Below, piece by piece: positions 54,591-64,000 of a stretch of 64,000 nucleotides of DNA. The stretch is from positions 248,001 to 312,000 of the forward strand of contig ONZQ02000015.1 in assembly GCA_900312665.1 (NCBI GenBank). The letters are read 5' to 3'. Source of the DNA: Cephalotrichum gorgonifer. Lineage: Eukaryota > Ascomycota > Sordariomycetes > Microascales > Microascaceae. A program made the translations under genes and the position numbers. The notes below the pieces were generated by a model. That model saw nothing but the letters and a program-made list of their open reading frames with translations. It was not told where the DNA came from and did not search any database. Positions within the stretch are counted from its first letter, which is position 1, and every line of letters begins with the position of its first letter.

Positions 54591-56318
54591 TTACTTGGTT
54601 GGGGATGCTGGAAGTTCAGCGGCATTGTCCCTTCCTGATATTTCGTGAGCCAGCTCTACTCCCGGCGCCTCGCACATTTCATCGGGCGCCTCCAACTCCT
54701 GAACTGGCGTCCCCTGCATCTCCGCCCCCTTCCACCAAGAAACCCACAGCTTTCCGGAGAGGGGTTTCTCCTTGTCTTCTTCTACAGCCCTAGCTTTCCT
54801 CTTTCTCCTCAATAAGACAAATGCTGCGGCAAAAGTTCCTCCAAGTAGCACCACAACTCCGACTACTATCCCAGCAATGGCCCCAGGAGACAGACCACCA
54901 CCGTCTTTGCCCAATACGGTCCAGTGATCTTCCCATGATACCTCGAGCCTACTCTCAACCCCCTTCGGCGTCTCCCCACCCTCGCCTATCGTCTTTAGTA
55001 CCGAGCCCCCCATTTTCGGTCCGGGCGCCTGCGCGAGGTAAGTGAGTTTCGCGTCGAAGTCCACCGCCCAGAAGGCGCCCTGGAGGAACGCCCGGCCAAG
55101 CTGCCAGAACCCGACCTGGGGTTTATCGGTCTGGCAGGGGAAGTAGGCGGTTGGCTCGTCGACTAACGGCGCTGTCAAGGTCAAGTTGAGGAGTTGGAAG
55201 GGGACCTTGACTGTTAGGTTGGTGGCGCTTTTGTCAGAGAAAACAAAGCCCAGATAGGCCGGAGAGTTCACCATGCGGCCAAACCGGGGGTCGGACGTAT
55301 TCCAGAGGTAGAGCCCGAGGTCGGAGTCAATAGATACAGGGAGGTGCTTTGCGGCCTCTTCGCAGGTTCCCGGCGGTAGGTAGATGTAAGGAACGGCTGG
55401 GTTGGGTACTACAAGGGCTGATCCGGGCGGGCCGCCGATCTCACCGGTCATGAGAGTGGCCATTTTGCCCACGTCGTCGTCGCCCAGTCCGGTGTAAACA
55501 CTGATCTGGCCGTCGCTACCGAACGGCGAACTTCCCGTCTCGACCCCGAGGACGACGTCGAGTAGAGGCATAAACGGCTCAGAGTTGTCGGGTAGGGAAA
55601 ACACACCCGTCTCGCCTACCACCCTCGTCTGATCGTATCCTCCAAGGACAAGAGAGCCCGACTGCTCAAACGGGACGCTGCCAACATGGACGCTAAAAGA
55701 AGACGAGCCGATCTTCTTGTCTTTCTTCAACTGCTCCAGGATAGACGGCCATTCCGCGGCACCCACATCCTCTGGCCGGAAACGTTCTCTGTTGGGGCCG
55801 AAGCCTAGAACGCCCACCGTCTCGTCGAGCTTCTTTCCGTTCGGGAGTGTTCTCTGACGTGTTTCCGCCGCAAATATAGAGCCATTCGTCTTCTCGGGGT
55901 CCCCGTATATCCCCCGCGACAGGGTTATATCGTCGAAATAGAGCTTCCCATCCGCGGAAAGGTTGAAAGCGGGCGGATACGCAATTGGCGAGGAGGACAT
56001 GACTTCCCTGTCGACGGCGGAGCTCGAGTTCGCGACGGAATAGTTCCCGCCCGCCCCGATCGTGGGGATCTCGTTGGCGTCGGATGCGCTCGGCCACAAG
56101 GGGACGGGGGTGCCGTATCGATATTTCAAAGAATCGCCCGCAAAGACGGCAACGGCTTGCCAAGGCCCGTCCGGCCCAAAGATGCGACCGGGGAAGTAAT
56201 CCCAGCTTGTGAGGTCGGTCGTCCAAGAGAGCTGCATTGCGTCCTGAGCTCCGCCGAGGCGGGAGAGGGCGGCCATGGCAATAAGCCACGGGACGCCGGA
56301 GCGCATGTTGTCGCTCAT
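54591..56318 (-). CDS. Pepsin-fold (A1-like) membrane protein apparently without catalytic motifs
   Basis: Single exon, 575 aa from ATG 56318 (an ATG at 56306 is equally good). Signal peptide (residues about 1-25, PWLIAMAALSRLGGA), extracellular two-lobed region, one membrane helix (GAIAGIVVGVVVLLGGTFAAAFVLL, about residues 480-504), RRKRKAR stop-transfer and an acidic cytosolic tail. The extracellular part follows the fungal aspartic-protease-like plan: YFDDITLSRGIYGD, TVGVLGFGPNRERF, SGSLVLGGYDQTRV, then PCQTDKPQVGFWQLGRAFLQGAFWAVDF near its end. I find no DTG triplet at either expected catalytic site; the second reads NPAVPYIYLP. It is therefore probably a non-catalytic relative, perhaps binding rather than cleaving peptides (inference). 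The frame is open upstream to 56492, but that extension lacks a signal peptide. Confidence 0.78.
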   Translation of the reverse strand: MSDNMRSGVPWLIAMAALSRLGGAQDAMQLSWTTDLTSWDYFPGRIFGPDGPWQAVAVFAGDSLKYRYGTPVPLWPSASDANEIPTIGAGGNYSVANSSSAVDREVMSSSPIAYPPAFNLSADGKLYFDDITLSRGIYGDPEKTNGSIFAAETRQRTLPNGKKLDETVGVLGFGPNRERFRPEDVGAAEWPSILEQLKKDKKIGSSSFSVHVGSVPFEQSGSLVLGGYDQTRVVGETGVFSLPDNSEPFMPLLDVVLGVETGSSPFGSDGQISVYTGLGDDDVGKMATLMTGEIGGPPGSALVVPNPAVPYIYLPPGTCEEAAKHLPVSIDSDLGLYLWNTSDPRFGRMVNSPAYLGFVFSDKSATNLTVKVPFQLLNLTLTAPLVDEPTAYFPCQTDKPQVGFWQLGRAFLQGAFWAVDFDAKLTYLAQAPGPKMGGSVLKTIGEGGETPKGVESRLEVSWEDHWTVLGKDGGGLSPGAIAGIVVGVVVLLGGTFAAAFVLLRRKRKARAVEEDKEKPLSGKLWVSWWKGAEMQGTPVQELEAPDEMCEAPGVELAHEISGRDNAAELPASPTK

Positions 56319-57501
56319 CGGATTCTGAATAGAGAATATTCGTGAGGGGAGGAGCCCACGCGACTGTGTTTCTGGGACATTGGGGACTAATGTCAGGCGG
56401 GTAATGAACGGCCAGGAATCAGAGCCAAATATATTAATACGTTTCCCTGTGCCACTCCAGTTTGTGGCTTGTGAGAGAGCCTGGCGAAGCACGGCGAAGC
56501 CCGCCTATCTGCAGGGAAACGAATCCTTTTTCTACTTCATGGGCCAATGATCTGCCCTGCTCGGATACATCCTCTGTGCAACAGCCGGCCTATTCCACGG
56601 AGCTGAAAAGGAGAGGCGAGCGAGTGGCCCTGACTGGTCGGAGGTGCCTTACAAATCTGCAGCCTGCTGACAGATCTGTACTTGCGGAAAAGGGACCTCT
56701 GTATTTCCGTCGATACGAAATACGGGGCCATTTTCGACACAGTGACACCCGCTCCATCCTCGGGTCAGCTGAAGCAGAAATGATAAGAGGCGATGAGAGC
56801 CTTCTTGTTCCTGGGGTTGGGGGGGTCGGCGGAGTCGAACTTTGAGAGGTCGCTGGGTCTCTTGTGGGTGAAGCAGGAGGAACAGGCGGAGCATAGGCTG
56901 GCTGTTACATACGTTTTGTTCGTTGTATTAAGGTTCTTGGCATTGCAAAAGAACCTTGTTTCTGCCCATTGGTAAGCACTTAATCCCCTTTTCGCCTTTT
57001 GGCACCACAGCCCTTCTACATTGTTATATGCTGTCAGAAAATCACATCCCATCGGCTCTACGACGCCTCCTTGAATTGCCCGCGGAGAAAGTGGGTCTCC
57101 CTTCAATTGGAAGCTATCCTTGGTGTCGTCTCCTTCCCCAGGCCGTATTGGACCATGCTGTCATATTGGCCTTCCTCCCCTTGGCGTGAGGAGAGTTGAT
57201 GACTTGGTGTGTACTTGGCCCAGGAATGCGAGACACTGGAAAGCCCTAGAGGAGCCCTGATTCTCTTTCATGGAGCTTTGTTTGATGATTGATTTTGAGC
57301 GATACTAGATATCTCCTCTTGTTCAAGCTTCTCCAAGTAGGTGAAACTAAGCTTGACATATCCCTAAGTAACACCCCGCCGACCCCACTGACCATAAGTA
57401 ACTGCGACTCACCACGCGCTGTCTCACACCCTGAGCCTACCCGAGTCTTGAAGAGTCCGCATAGCAGATACAATCTGCGTCAAAACGGGTCTCGCCTCCT
57501 C
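56319..57501. other. Intergenic region
   Basis: About 1.2 kb. Several short frames on both strands, none with family resemblance. It holds the promoter of the pepsin-fold gene and the 3' end of the next one. Confidence 0.4.
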
Positions 57502-58662
57502 CTAGTCCTCTGAAGTCGTCGTAGGCGTTGGCCACGAATCCTGCGTGGGCTCCAGCGGGATCCATGTAATAGGCCCGATCCTATCATGTGCGCTCGGGTG
57601 GAGATTGCAAGACTCATAGTCCGGGTCCAGGTCGCGGAACATCTGCACCGGCGCCGACAGCAGCGGCGTGTGCGAGACGTCGATCGTGGCCGTGCAGCTC
57701 TCCGGAGTCGCCGTGCAGTCCGGCGCCTCCGTTAGGCCGAAGTACGCCGTCACGGGCGTGGGGTCGTTCATGTCGGCCAGGTTAAGCTGCTTAAAGGTAG
57801 AACTGTATCTCTTTATCGGACCGAAGTGGGTGCTCACGTCCGTCGGGTGCAGGCTTAGGAGGACGCTGGTCTTGTCTCTACCGCACGGCGTGAGGGTGTA
57901 CTGGCCCAGGTGGCTATTGGCGCGGAGCCTCTCAATGGAGATGTACACGCTCGGCGAGACGAATGTCGTGCCGGAGATGACCGTGGAGCGGGTCGGCTCC
58001 GGGTGGGTTATAGTCGTGCGATCGCCGCAGAAGTCGCCCTCCAGCGTTACGGGCCAGTACCAGGCGGTATGAGCCGTCGCCCACATCTTGCAATAGCCGC
58101 CATCCTTGGGGCATGTGGAATAGGTAGTGCATGGAGGCATCGTGGGATACGGGTTGGAGTTGTTGGTACGGTACGCCTCGGACGAGGAGCGGTAGGCCTG
58201 CATGAAGGGGATACAGTCCTCCTCGCCGATGGTGCAGGAGGGAGCGGGAGTAGGATAGGGTGTGCTGAGCCACGTTGTGACAGGTTCGTCGGCGGATACA
58301 CGGGTAGTGTAGACCTCTCCTTCCTGTGGGCCAAGGTAACGGAGGAAGCCGTCGCAGAGGGTGGTAGTGGGGACATTGGTGTAGACATCGTTGGTATAGA
58401 TATCAGTGTAGTCTACAACTGTCTCCGTTGGCGCCTCAAAGTTGGCCTTGGAGGACGTCCAGGACATGAAGGCATCGTAGCAGCATTGCGGAGACGAGAG
58501 ATCTGAGCACTCGGGGTCGTCTGCATCAGGTTTCGTTAGCTTCGCAAAATGGTTCCCAGTGATATTATCGATACGGACGGGGAACATACCCGCTGCTGTG
58601 AAGGCCGCCGCCAGAGAAAGGACTAAGAGCGAACTAAGCCCGGTGGATAGTTTGTTAAACAT
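57502..58662 (-). CDS. Secreted Cys-rich protein of unknown function
   Basis: Single exon, 386 aa. The signal peptide is MFNKLSTGLSSLLVLSLAAAFTAAG cut at about residue 22-25. The mature part is rich in Thr, Ser, Pro and Tyr with about 17 cysteines, including CCYDAFMSW, CDGFLRYLG, PPCTTYSTCPKDGGYC and a later CTATPESC pair. There is no membrane helix or GPI signal at the C-terminus, so it is probably soluble and secreted. I do not recognise a named domain; the pattern is common among fungal secreted hypotheticals. It is one of five minus-strand genes in a row with no evident link. Confidence 0.75.
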   Translation of the reverse strand: MFNKLSTGLSSLLVLSLAAAFTAAGMFPVRIDNITGNHFAKLTKPDADDPECSDLSSPQCCYDAFMSWTSSKANFEAPTETVVDYTDIYTNDVYTNVPTTTLCDGFLRYLGPQEGEVYTTRVSADEPVTTWLSTPYPTPAPSCTIGEEDCIPFMQAYRSSSEAYRTNNSNPYPTMPPCTTYSTCPKDGGYCKMWATAHTAWYWPVTLEGDFCGDRTTITHPEPTRSTVISGTTFVSPSVYISIERLRANSHLGQYTLTPCGRDKTSVLLSLHPTDVSTHFGPIKRYSSTFKQLNLADMNDPTPVTAYFGLTEAPDCTATPESCTATIDVSHTPLLSAPVQMFRDLDPDYESCNLHPSAHDRIGPITWIPLEPTQDSWPTPTTTSED

Positions 58663-59352
58663 GACGGATTGGTTCGGCTACTCCCCGACTTGGTGGCCAG
58701 CTTGGGGACTGTAAAGTGGTCGAGCCGGCCGGGAATATTAGCCATTTTTATGCGGACCGGGAGCTCTACCTGGCCCGGGATATCAGGCCGTGCTTATGCT
58801 GCGTGAGGCGTCGGGTTGCATCCTGGACTGGCATTATTGTGGTATGATGCCAGAGATGGGCAATATTGGACGCCCAAAAAAACGCCACACAGCATGTAAG
58901 AGAGGTGGACGCGGGCCGGCTAAAGCAAGGTACGGAGAGGGGAAAGTAAGCCGAAAGTATTAAGAGCAGGTCCAACCAGCACTTGGCCCCGGCAGCCCCG
59001 CATCGATTTATTGATGTGATAAACCTCGTATATGCACAGTAACCTGCAGCGGAACCATATATAGAAACTGAGAGAACCTCTCTGGTGCCCAGCGATCAGC
59101 CCTAGTCGGTTGCCGGCAGCATCCACATGCAGTAAAGATCTGCTCGCCAAGGTTCGATCAGTTCTTCGCTCAGCCAGCCCCGTTCACAATTCACTGCACT
59201 TTGGCTGGCCGTGCGTGTCAACGGAGCAAAGTGGGTACACGTTCTGCAGCATGAGGGCAATACTGCTACTTCTCAGCCAACCAGCTTTTGCGCCACTTTA
59301 CACGTGTAACTCCTCCCTATCTCTCAGACTGATCTGGCCATCTCGCACTCCT
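58663..59352. other. Intergenic stretch
   Basis: About 690 bp holding the secreted-protein promoter and the 3' end of the FAD gene. No gene is supported. Confidence 0.4.
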
Positions 59353-60902
59353 TCACAACGACTCCAGGAGTTTCGGCAGAAGAACATCGTTGTAAGCCCA
59401 CAGCAGAGTAGTGAACTGCACCGACCACGCCGCCCCTGTATACCATGTAGACCGGTGCCCCTGGAGCGCGTACTGCTCCTGGATAAACCCGCCCTTAATA
59501 TCCTCCAACCCAGCCCGCAGATGCATAGGTCCATGATCTACAAACGCAGCAAACACGAGATCGTCGATGTCCCCGTCCGCAATTGTACCCGCCTCAAGCA
59601 AGGCGCTAAGACTATCCCGCACGAGCTTCTGCGCGCCGTCCACGTCGAGCGTGTCGTCCCCCACGATGAGCACGCGGAACAGGTCCGACGGGGCGCCCAT
59701 GTAGTCGAAGCGCGCCAGGATAGGCGCCTCTGGGAAGGAGAGGTAGTTGTCGGGAGCCGCAGTGGGCACGGTGTTGACGATGGAAATGTTGGCGGGGAGG
59801 GACGGGTGTTTCACGATGCCGGCGAAGACCTTGGAGTGGGTGAACTTTTCGAAGACGGCGGACTCCGCTTCGTCCAGGTCGAAGGGGGCCATGGCGTCGG
59901 GTGTCGGCTCGAAGGAGATGAGGAGGCGGTCGCCCACGATCTTGGTCTTCTTCCCGTCCGCGCCTGTCACGGTGAGCTTCACGCCATCGCCGTTTCTCTC
60001 TGCCTTGGTGACGGTGCTAGAGAATAGCACATCCTCCCCGAGAAGCGCCGTGATCCTGCGATACAGCTCGCTGTTGTCCTCCCCGGTGGGGGTAAAGGTT
60101 GGCGCGGCGCCGGTCAACGCGCGCGCCATCGGCGCCCCGAAGACCTGCATGACGTGCAGGGTTGGCGCGTCGACCCAATCTGGCACACCCGGGCCCGGGA
60201 CCTGGAACATCTGCGGCATGGCGGCCAGCAGGTCATACTTCTGCGCGAACTCGCCGAACGGGAGGAGGAGGTCCTCGGGGATATCCTCTGGTGCGGGGAA
60301 GTCCCAATACCCCGGGAGGAGCATGGACTCGTAAGGCTCGGCCGCTGCCAGGAATCTCCTTAAGGCCGCCGAGCGATCGGCGGCTAAGGGGGCGACGTAG
60401 TCGCTTATGTTTTGTCCGGTGGAAAAGTCGGCGTAGACGCTAGTTAGGGGTATACGGGCCGGGACTCCGACTGTGATGTTGAAGCGGGCGAAGAAGTCGA
60501 CGGCTTCACCGACTTCGAGATAGGACTGGACGCCGTACTCGTACGTTTTGCCGGAGGTGTCGGTGTACGTGGCTACGTGGCCGCCCTGTCCAGTTCCCGT
60601 CAGCAAGGTGTCGCTCACTCTTGGTATCGGACCTGTCCAATTCCGGCCGAGAGAAGCTCGGTGGCCGGTATCGCATCTCTTCTGGGCGAGAACCTTACCA
60701 GATGACTCTTCTTCTCAATCACGATGACAGACTTGTCAAAGTCCTCACGCAATCGCACAGCTGCGTGGGCGCCAGACGCCCCACCTCCAATAATCACCAC
60801 ATTCTTGGTTATCGTCTCGGCGCACGCACTCTTCGCCATGGCGAGACTCACAACGGAGCTGAGGGCGATGGCCCGTAGCATACTAACAAGCGCCACCGTC
60901 AT
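59353..60902 (-). CDS. FAD-dependent oxidoreductase, beta-cyclopiazonate-dehydrogenase-like family
   Basis: Flavoprotein amine-oxidase-superfamily enzyme. Model: complement(join(59353..60585, 60699..60902)), 478 aa; one 113-nt intron (GTAAGG...GACAG, branch CTGAC) whose removal creates the family motif KKSHLGGHVATY. The N-terminus is a signal peptide (MTVALVSMLRAIALSSVV and following). The FAD-binding Rossmann motif VVIIGGGASGAHAAVRL is at about residues 35-51, with Glu in IVIEKK 20 residues on. The C-terminal flavin motif is YTGAAWSVQFTTLLWAYND. The family is common in fungi and includes the enzyme that closes the rings of cyclopiazonic acid, but most members have no known substrate and no biosynthetic partner genes are nearby. 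Probably secreted or in the secretory path. Confidence 0.85.
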
Positions 60903-62777
60903 GGTCGATTAAGCGAGATAAAGACAGGGTAGGTGGGCAAAGGACGGGGGGTGCGTGATCCAGGAACTAGGGAGAATCACGATGCTGGTGCGTCCGGGTA
61001 TTTATTCCATAGGGCTTGGCGGTGAAGAGTTCATATTACCCCCCGGCTACCGTTGTTCTTTATCCAATGGAGCACACATGAGCGGAGAACGTTCCGTAAA
61101 TGGCGTTACATTGACACAGTTGATAATATAAATTATGGGCCCTTTGTTATTAGACATCCTTCACGCGGCATCCTTCCTTGGCGTCTCACTCGCGGTATGT
61201 CAGCTTGAGGTCCTGTATACTAATAATTTACCTATACCGACGAGGAGGGGAGCATTAGCTTGTGCGATCCAGCCCTAGGGCGGGCCTCATCGTGGCGGAG
61301 TTCGGGGGGCTTGGTACCGAGCTTGCCAAAATGGGATGTCCTGGTGGTCGGGAGTGTTGCAGCCAGGATTTTTCTAGGCTGCTTTGCAGGAAATTAACAA
61401 CTGACATGGGTCACGATAAGAGACTGGACGGGTTCCGTGACTAAGAAGCTCTGGCCCATGGTTGCAAGCAACGCGTCCAAAGACTATTCCTCGTCCCACT
61501 CTCAGCCTACCCCACTGCTGATCTTGGCGAAAATGAGCGTATACTAACTAAGCAAAACTCCACAGTAAGCCCAGCACGTTCCTCATTCCTTAAACATACT
61601 TCATGACCATGGACCGACTGCTGCTGGAGATATGCGAGCTCGTGGTCTCCTACCTTCCAATCGAAAACAACACGCGGGAGAAGGGGCCTGGACGGTCTTT
61701 GGAACGCCTTCCAGCAACGGTAACAGGCAATTGAGCGGAAGACCTTTGCCGATCTGGTCATACTGAGCACCGATTCTGGTGATTTCGAGAAAACTGTCAT
61801 TGGTCCCCGGCGAGGGAATCTTCGCTCTGCGTGTATCTGAGTTTTCACTCTATAGATATAGGTTTCAACCGCCGAATATGAAGAAGTGCTTTGGCTATGG
61901 ATGTCAACAATGGTACTTTGGACCTACGCATGACCTTTTGATCGCCTAGGGGTGACCGAGATTCGAGCCCCCGAATGGGCCCTGGGCAAGCCATACGTGA
62001 TCTCCTTCCTCACAATCCTCGCGTCGGAGCTGCCCGGCACTGTTTCGTATTGGTACCTTTGCAGAGGCCTGTGGATACCAGAAGCCTCATCCACCTCGTT
62101 AATTGCCTTTCCTGCCTGAAGAAGCTGGCCTTAATCACCTGCAGCCGGCGTATGTTCACTCTTCTGTGATAGCCTTCGATGTTTCGGCTCATGGGATACC
62201 AGTCGAAAAAGGATTCGCAGGGGCAGGGCATTATCAAGAGATTATACAAATTTAGTACAGCGGCACAGTCGTGGCTTCAATCATGGTACGTTAAGAAGGC
62301 TTCTAATACGTCATTCTTTCGGGCGCTTTTCGGGCGCTCGGAGACATGTCCGCCTTGGACCGAAGCGGTCCCCGGGTTCCTGGCAGTGGGGCACACGCAG
62401 GTTCGCTGGGTTCGTGGCACTGGGCACGTCAGGTCAAGACACGTCTGAGCTAAGGAGGGAGCCGCCCCCAGCTACTTACCCGCGGACTTTTGTTTACGTG
62501 GAGGCATGGGCGATGAATGAGACGCTTGAGACGCGGTTTAATGAGACTGGTCCTAGGGCTCAAGGGGGCAAAATAAAGATGATATAGGTAGAAGATATGG
62601 GATGGGGATGACAGATGGGAAAACTGGGAGCTCACTTTCCGCCGTGGAGAGGAGCAGAGTCGTCTTACAATTTGTATCTGTTGTGGGGTATTTTACTCGT
62701 GATTAAAGTCCAATACATTTCGATGCCCGCCGAAAGCTGCGTGACCCAAGCCCGTCAGCCCAATCCCACTTCTGAAA
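60903..62777. other. Intergenic region holding an F-box-like relic
   Basis: About 1.9 kb. The left 300 bp are the promoter of the FAD gene (GC-rich box, then TATTTATTC near 61000). The only coding-like trace is the relic at 61603-62170, listed separately. The 3' end of the sugar-transporter gene closes the region at 62778. Confidence 0.4.
61603..62170 (+). pseudogene. Relic of a fungal F-box-type protein gene
   Basis: From ATG 61603 the frame reads MTMDRLLLEICELVVSYLPI, an F-box-like helix start, then drifts. Another frame continues with GLDGLWNAFQQR, a TAA stop, then QAIERKTFADLVILSTDSG and RRGNLRSACI, resembling the segment after the F-box in fungal proteins. A later frame has HLVNCLSCLKKLALIT (about 62087-62134), like a leucine-rich strand. 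At least one frameshift and two stops separate these pieces, so no intact protein is possible. Spliced readings were considered but no convincing donor/acceptor pair was found. Confidence 0.45.
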
Positions 62778-64000
62778 TTAAGCTTTCTGCGACACCCTCT
62801 CGGCCTCCTGGATCTCGATCTCCTCAGTCTTCTCAGACAGCGCCTGGGCACCGGTACCAATGCACTTATACGTCCTAAACTTCCTTGCGGGCAGCTTGGT
62901 TTGGAACTATTCATATGAGGTTAGCTTATGACGCGAAACTACTTAGTAGGATGCAGGGGCCACTCACCATCTCGTCGATCTCCTCCAGCGTGCGGCCCTT
63001 GAGCTCGGGTAGGAAGAACCACACCCACACGGCGCCGATGATGGAGGAAGGGAACCAGATGTATCCGTACTTGGGTCCCCAGTTCAGGGCACTCGGGTTG
63101 ATGAAGTAGGGGGCCGTGAAGGTAGTGAGCCAGGCGAAGAAGAAACCGGAGGCGGCGGCAAGGCCGAAGGTGTAGCTGCGGAGGCGCTGGGTGGGGATCT
63201 CGCCACCGCTGAGCCACGCGTAGGAGGCGACCATGCCCTAGTAAAAGTTGAGTTAGAAAAAGGAGTACGAGGGGCAAGGGGGGGAAAATGGAGGATTTAG
63301 CGGGGGCGAAAGTCCACTCACGTTGTAGCACATGTAGTAAATGCACGTTAGCCCGACGAGAACCTTGCCCGTCGTCGTGGATCCGGGGTCCTTGTCGTAC
63401 ACCACGGCGATGACCAGCTGTAGGACACCACAACCTACGAGGCCGCACATGAGCAAGACTCGCCGGCGGCCGTATCGGACGACGATTAGGGAATTAATGA
63501 TAATGGCTGTCAGGCCGATCGTGCTTAGGACGTTGCTCATGGCGAAGGGATCCTCGACGTTGGCCATGGTGAAGAAGTACGCCTTGTACGCTAAGGGGGA
63601 CGTTAGATCTCCCGACTTTCCTCCCCAATGGACTGACTAGTAGACTTACCGATGACGAACATGGACCCGGTCGCAGCCTGAAGCGTAACGGCGCAGACCG
63701 CGAGGAACGTCCGGCGCCTATCGACGGGGTCCTTGAACATGTCCAGGATTCCAACGCCGCTCGCGGTCTCGCGCTCCTTGTCGATAGATGCCTGGATCTC
63801 GTCCGCCTCAGCCTCGGCGTCAAATCCCTTGGGCCTGACCCACTTGAGTGCCTTGAGGCCGTCGGCGTGGCGGCCCTGGAGGATAAGCCAACGGGGGGAC
63901 TCGGGGATGAAGAACATGGTGATCGTCATGACTACGGGGACGACGTAGACTATGCCGAGGGGGATGAGGTAAGAAGACTTGTCGGGGCGCTGGGCGGTCG
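62778..64000 (-). CDS. MFS sugar transporter, C-terminal part (5' end outside window)
   Basis: Proton-coupled sugar permease of the plasma membrane. The gene runs off the right edge. Visible exons: 63650 to beyond 64000, 63322-63590, 62968-63237 and 62778-62906, with introns of 59, 84 and 61 nt in phase. The part seen covers the end of helix 6 onward: FIPESPRWLILQGR (the PESPR sugar-transporter signature), a cytosolic loop ending DPVDRRRTFLAV, helices 7-12 with RYGRRRVLL, SYAWLSGGEIPTQRLR and PELKGRTLEEIDEM, and a C-terminal tail starting FQTKLPARKFRTYKCIG. The loop and tail suit the hexose/alpha-glucoside permeases of fungi. The substrate cannot be told. About 340 residues are visible, a bit under two-thirds of a usual protein. 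Confidence 0.92.

Noticed and set aside
1..64000. tRNA or rRNA genes
   Set aside because: No cloverleaf with a T-loop GTTCGA-type core and matching acceptor stem was found by eye; weak lookalikes (for example near 61960) lacked the stems. A tRNAscan-SE run would be decisive.

Overview
The window is nuclear DNA of a filamentous ascomycete (Pezizomycotina, most likely Sordariomycetes; genus not determinable by eye). The evidence is genes split by short 43-119 nt GT-AG introns with CTAAC/CTGAC branch points, Zn2Cys6 and fungal bZIP regulators, an AflR-type factor, a fungal nitric oxide reductase P450 and fungal-only families (DUF1996, oil-body-associated-like DUF1264, beta-cyclopiazonate-dehydrogenase-like flavoproteins). 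A run of Ns at 21202-21695 is an assembly gap. I rebuilt exon structures by hand from splice signals and reading phase; every multi-exon model given closes in phase.

Left part (1-20.6 kb): a Zn2Cys6 regulator (minus) is divergent from an intracellular GH78 alpha-L-rhamnosidase (plus). A SETD3/RuBisCO-LSMT-like SET protein, a CorA-type Mg2+ transporter and a dynamin-like GTPase follow; the GTPase carries a C-terminal tail of nine 17-residue GLF repeats. Two tandem paralogues then encode single-pass membrane proteins of unknown function.

Middle part (20.6-39.7 kb): the gap; a broken DUF1264 gene; then an island of an AflR-like regulator, an NmrA-like oxidoreductase, cytochrome P450nor (nitric oxide reductase, with an upstream in-frame ATG that adds a mitochondrial-type presequence), an ACC-synthase-like aminotransferase and a bZIP regulator. 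No polyketide or peptide synthase is present. A 1331-residue sacsin-type GHKL protein with eroded ATP-site motifs follows. Next is an arsenite methyltransferase whose tail holds four Ser-Cys-Cys-Ala-Pro decapeptides and whose promoter holds six 15-bp tandem repeats just upstream of the TATA box. It converges on a maltose/galactoside-type O-acetyltransferase.

Right part (39.7-64 kb): a secreted DUF1996 protein, a 5.5-kb gene-poor stretch, a Dal5-type anion transporter, a probable mitochondrial acyl-CoA synthetase, a DUF7730-like protein, a pepsin-fold membrane protein apparently lacking the catalytic Asp motifs, a secreted Cys-rich protein, an FAD oxidoreductase, an F-box relic, and an MFS sugar transporter cut by the window end. 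Apart from the rhamnosidase/regulator pair and the 23-32 kb island, neighbours look functionally independent.
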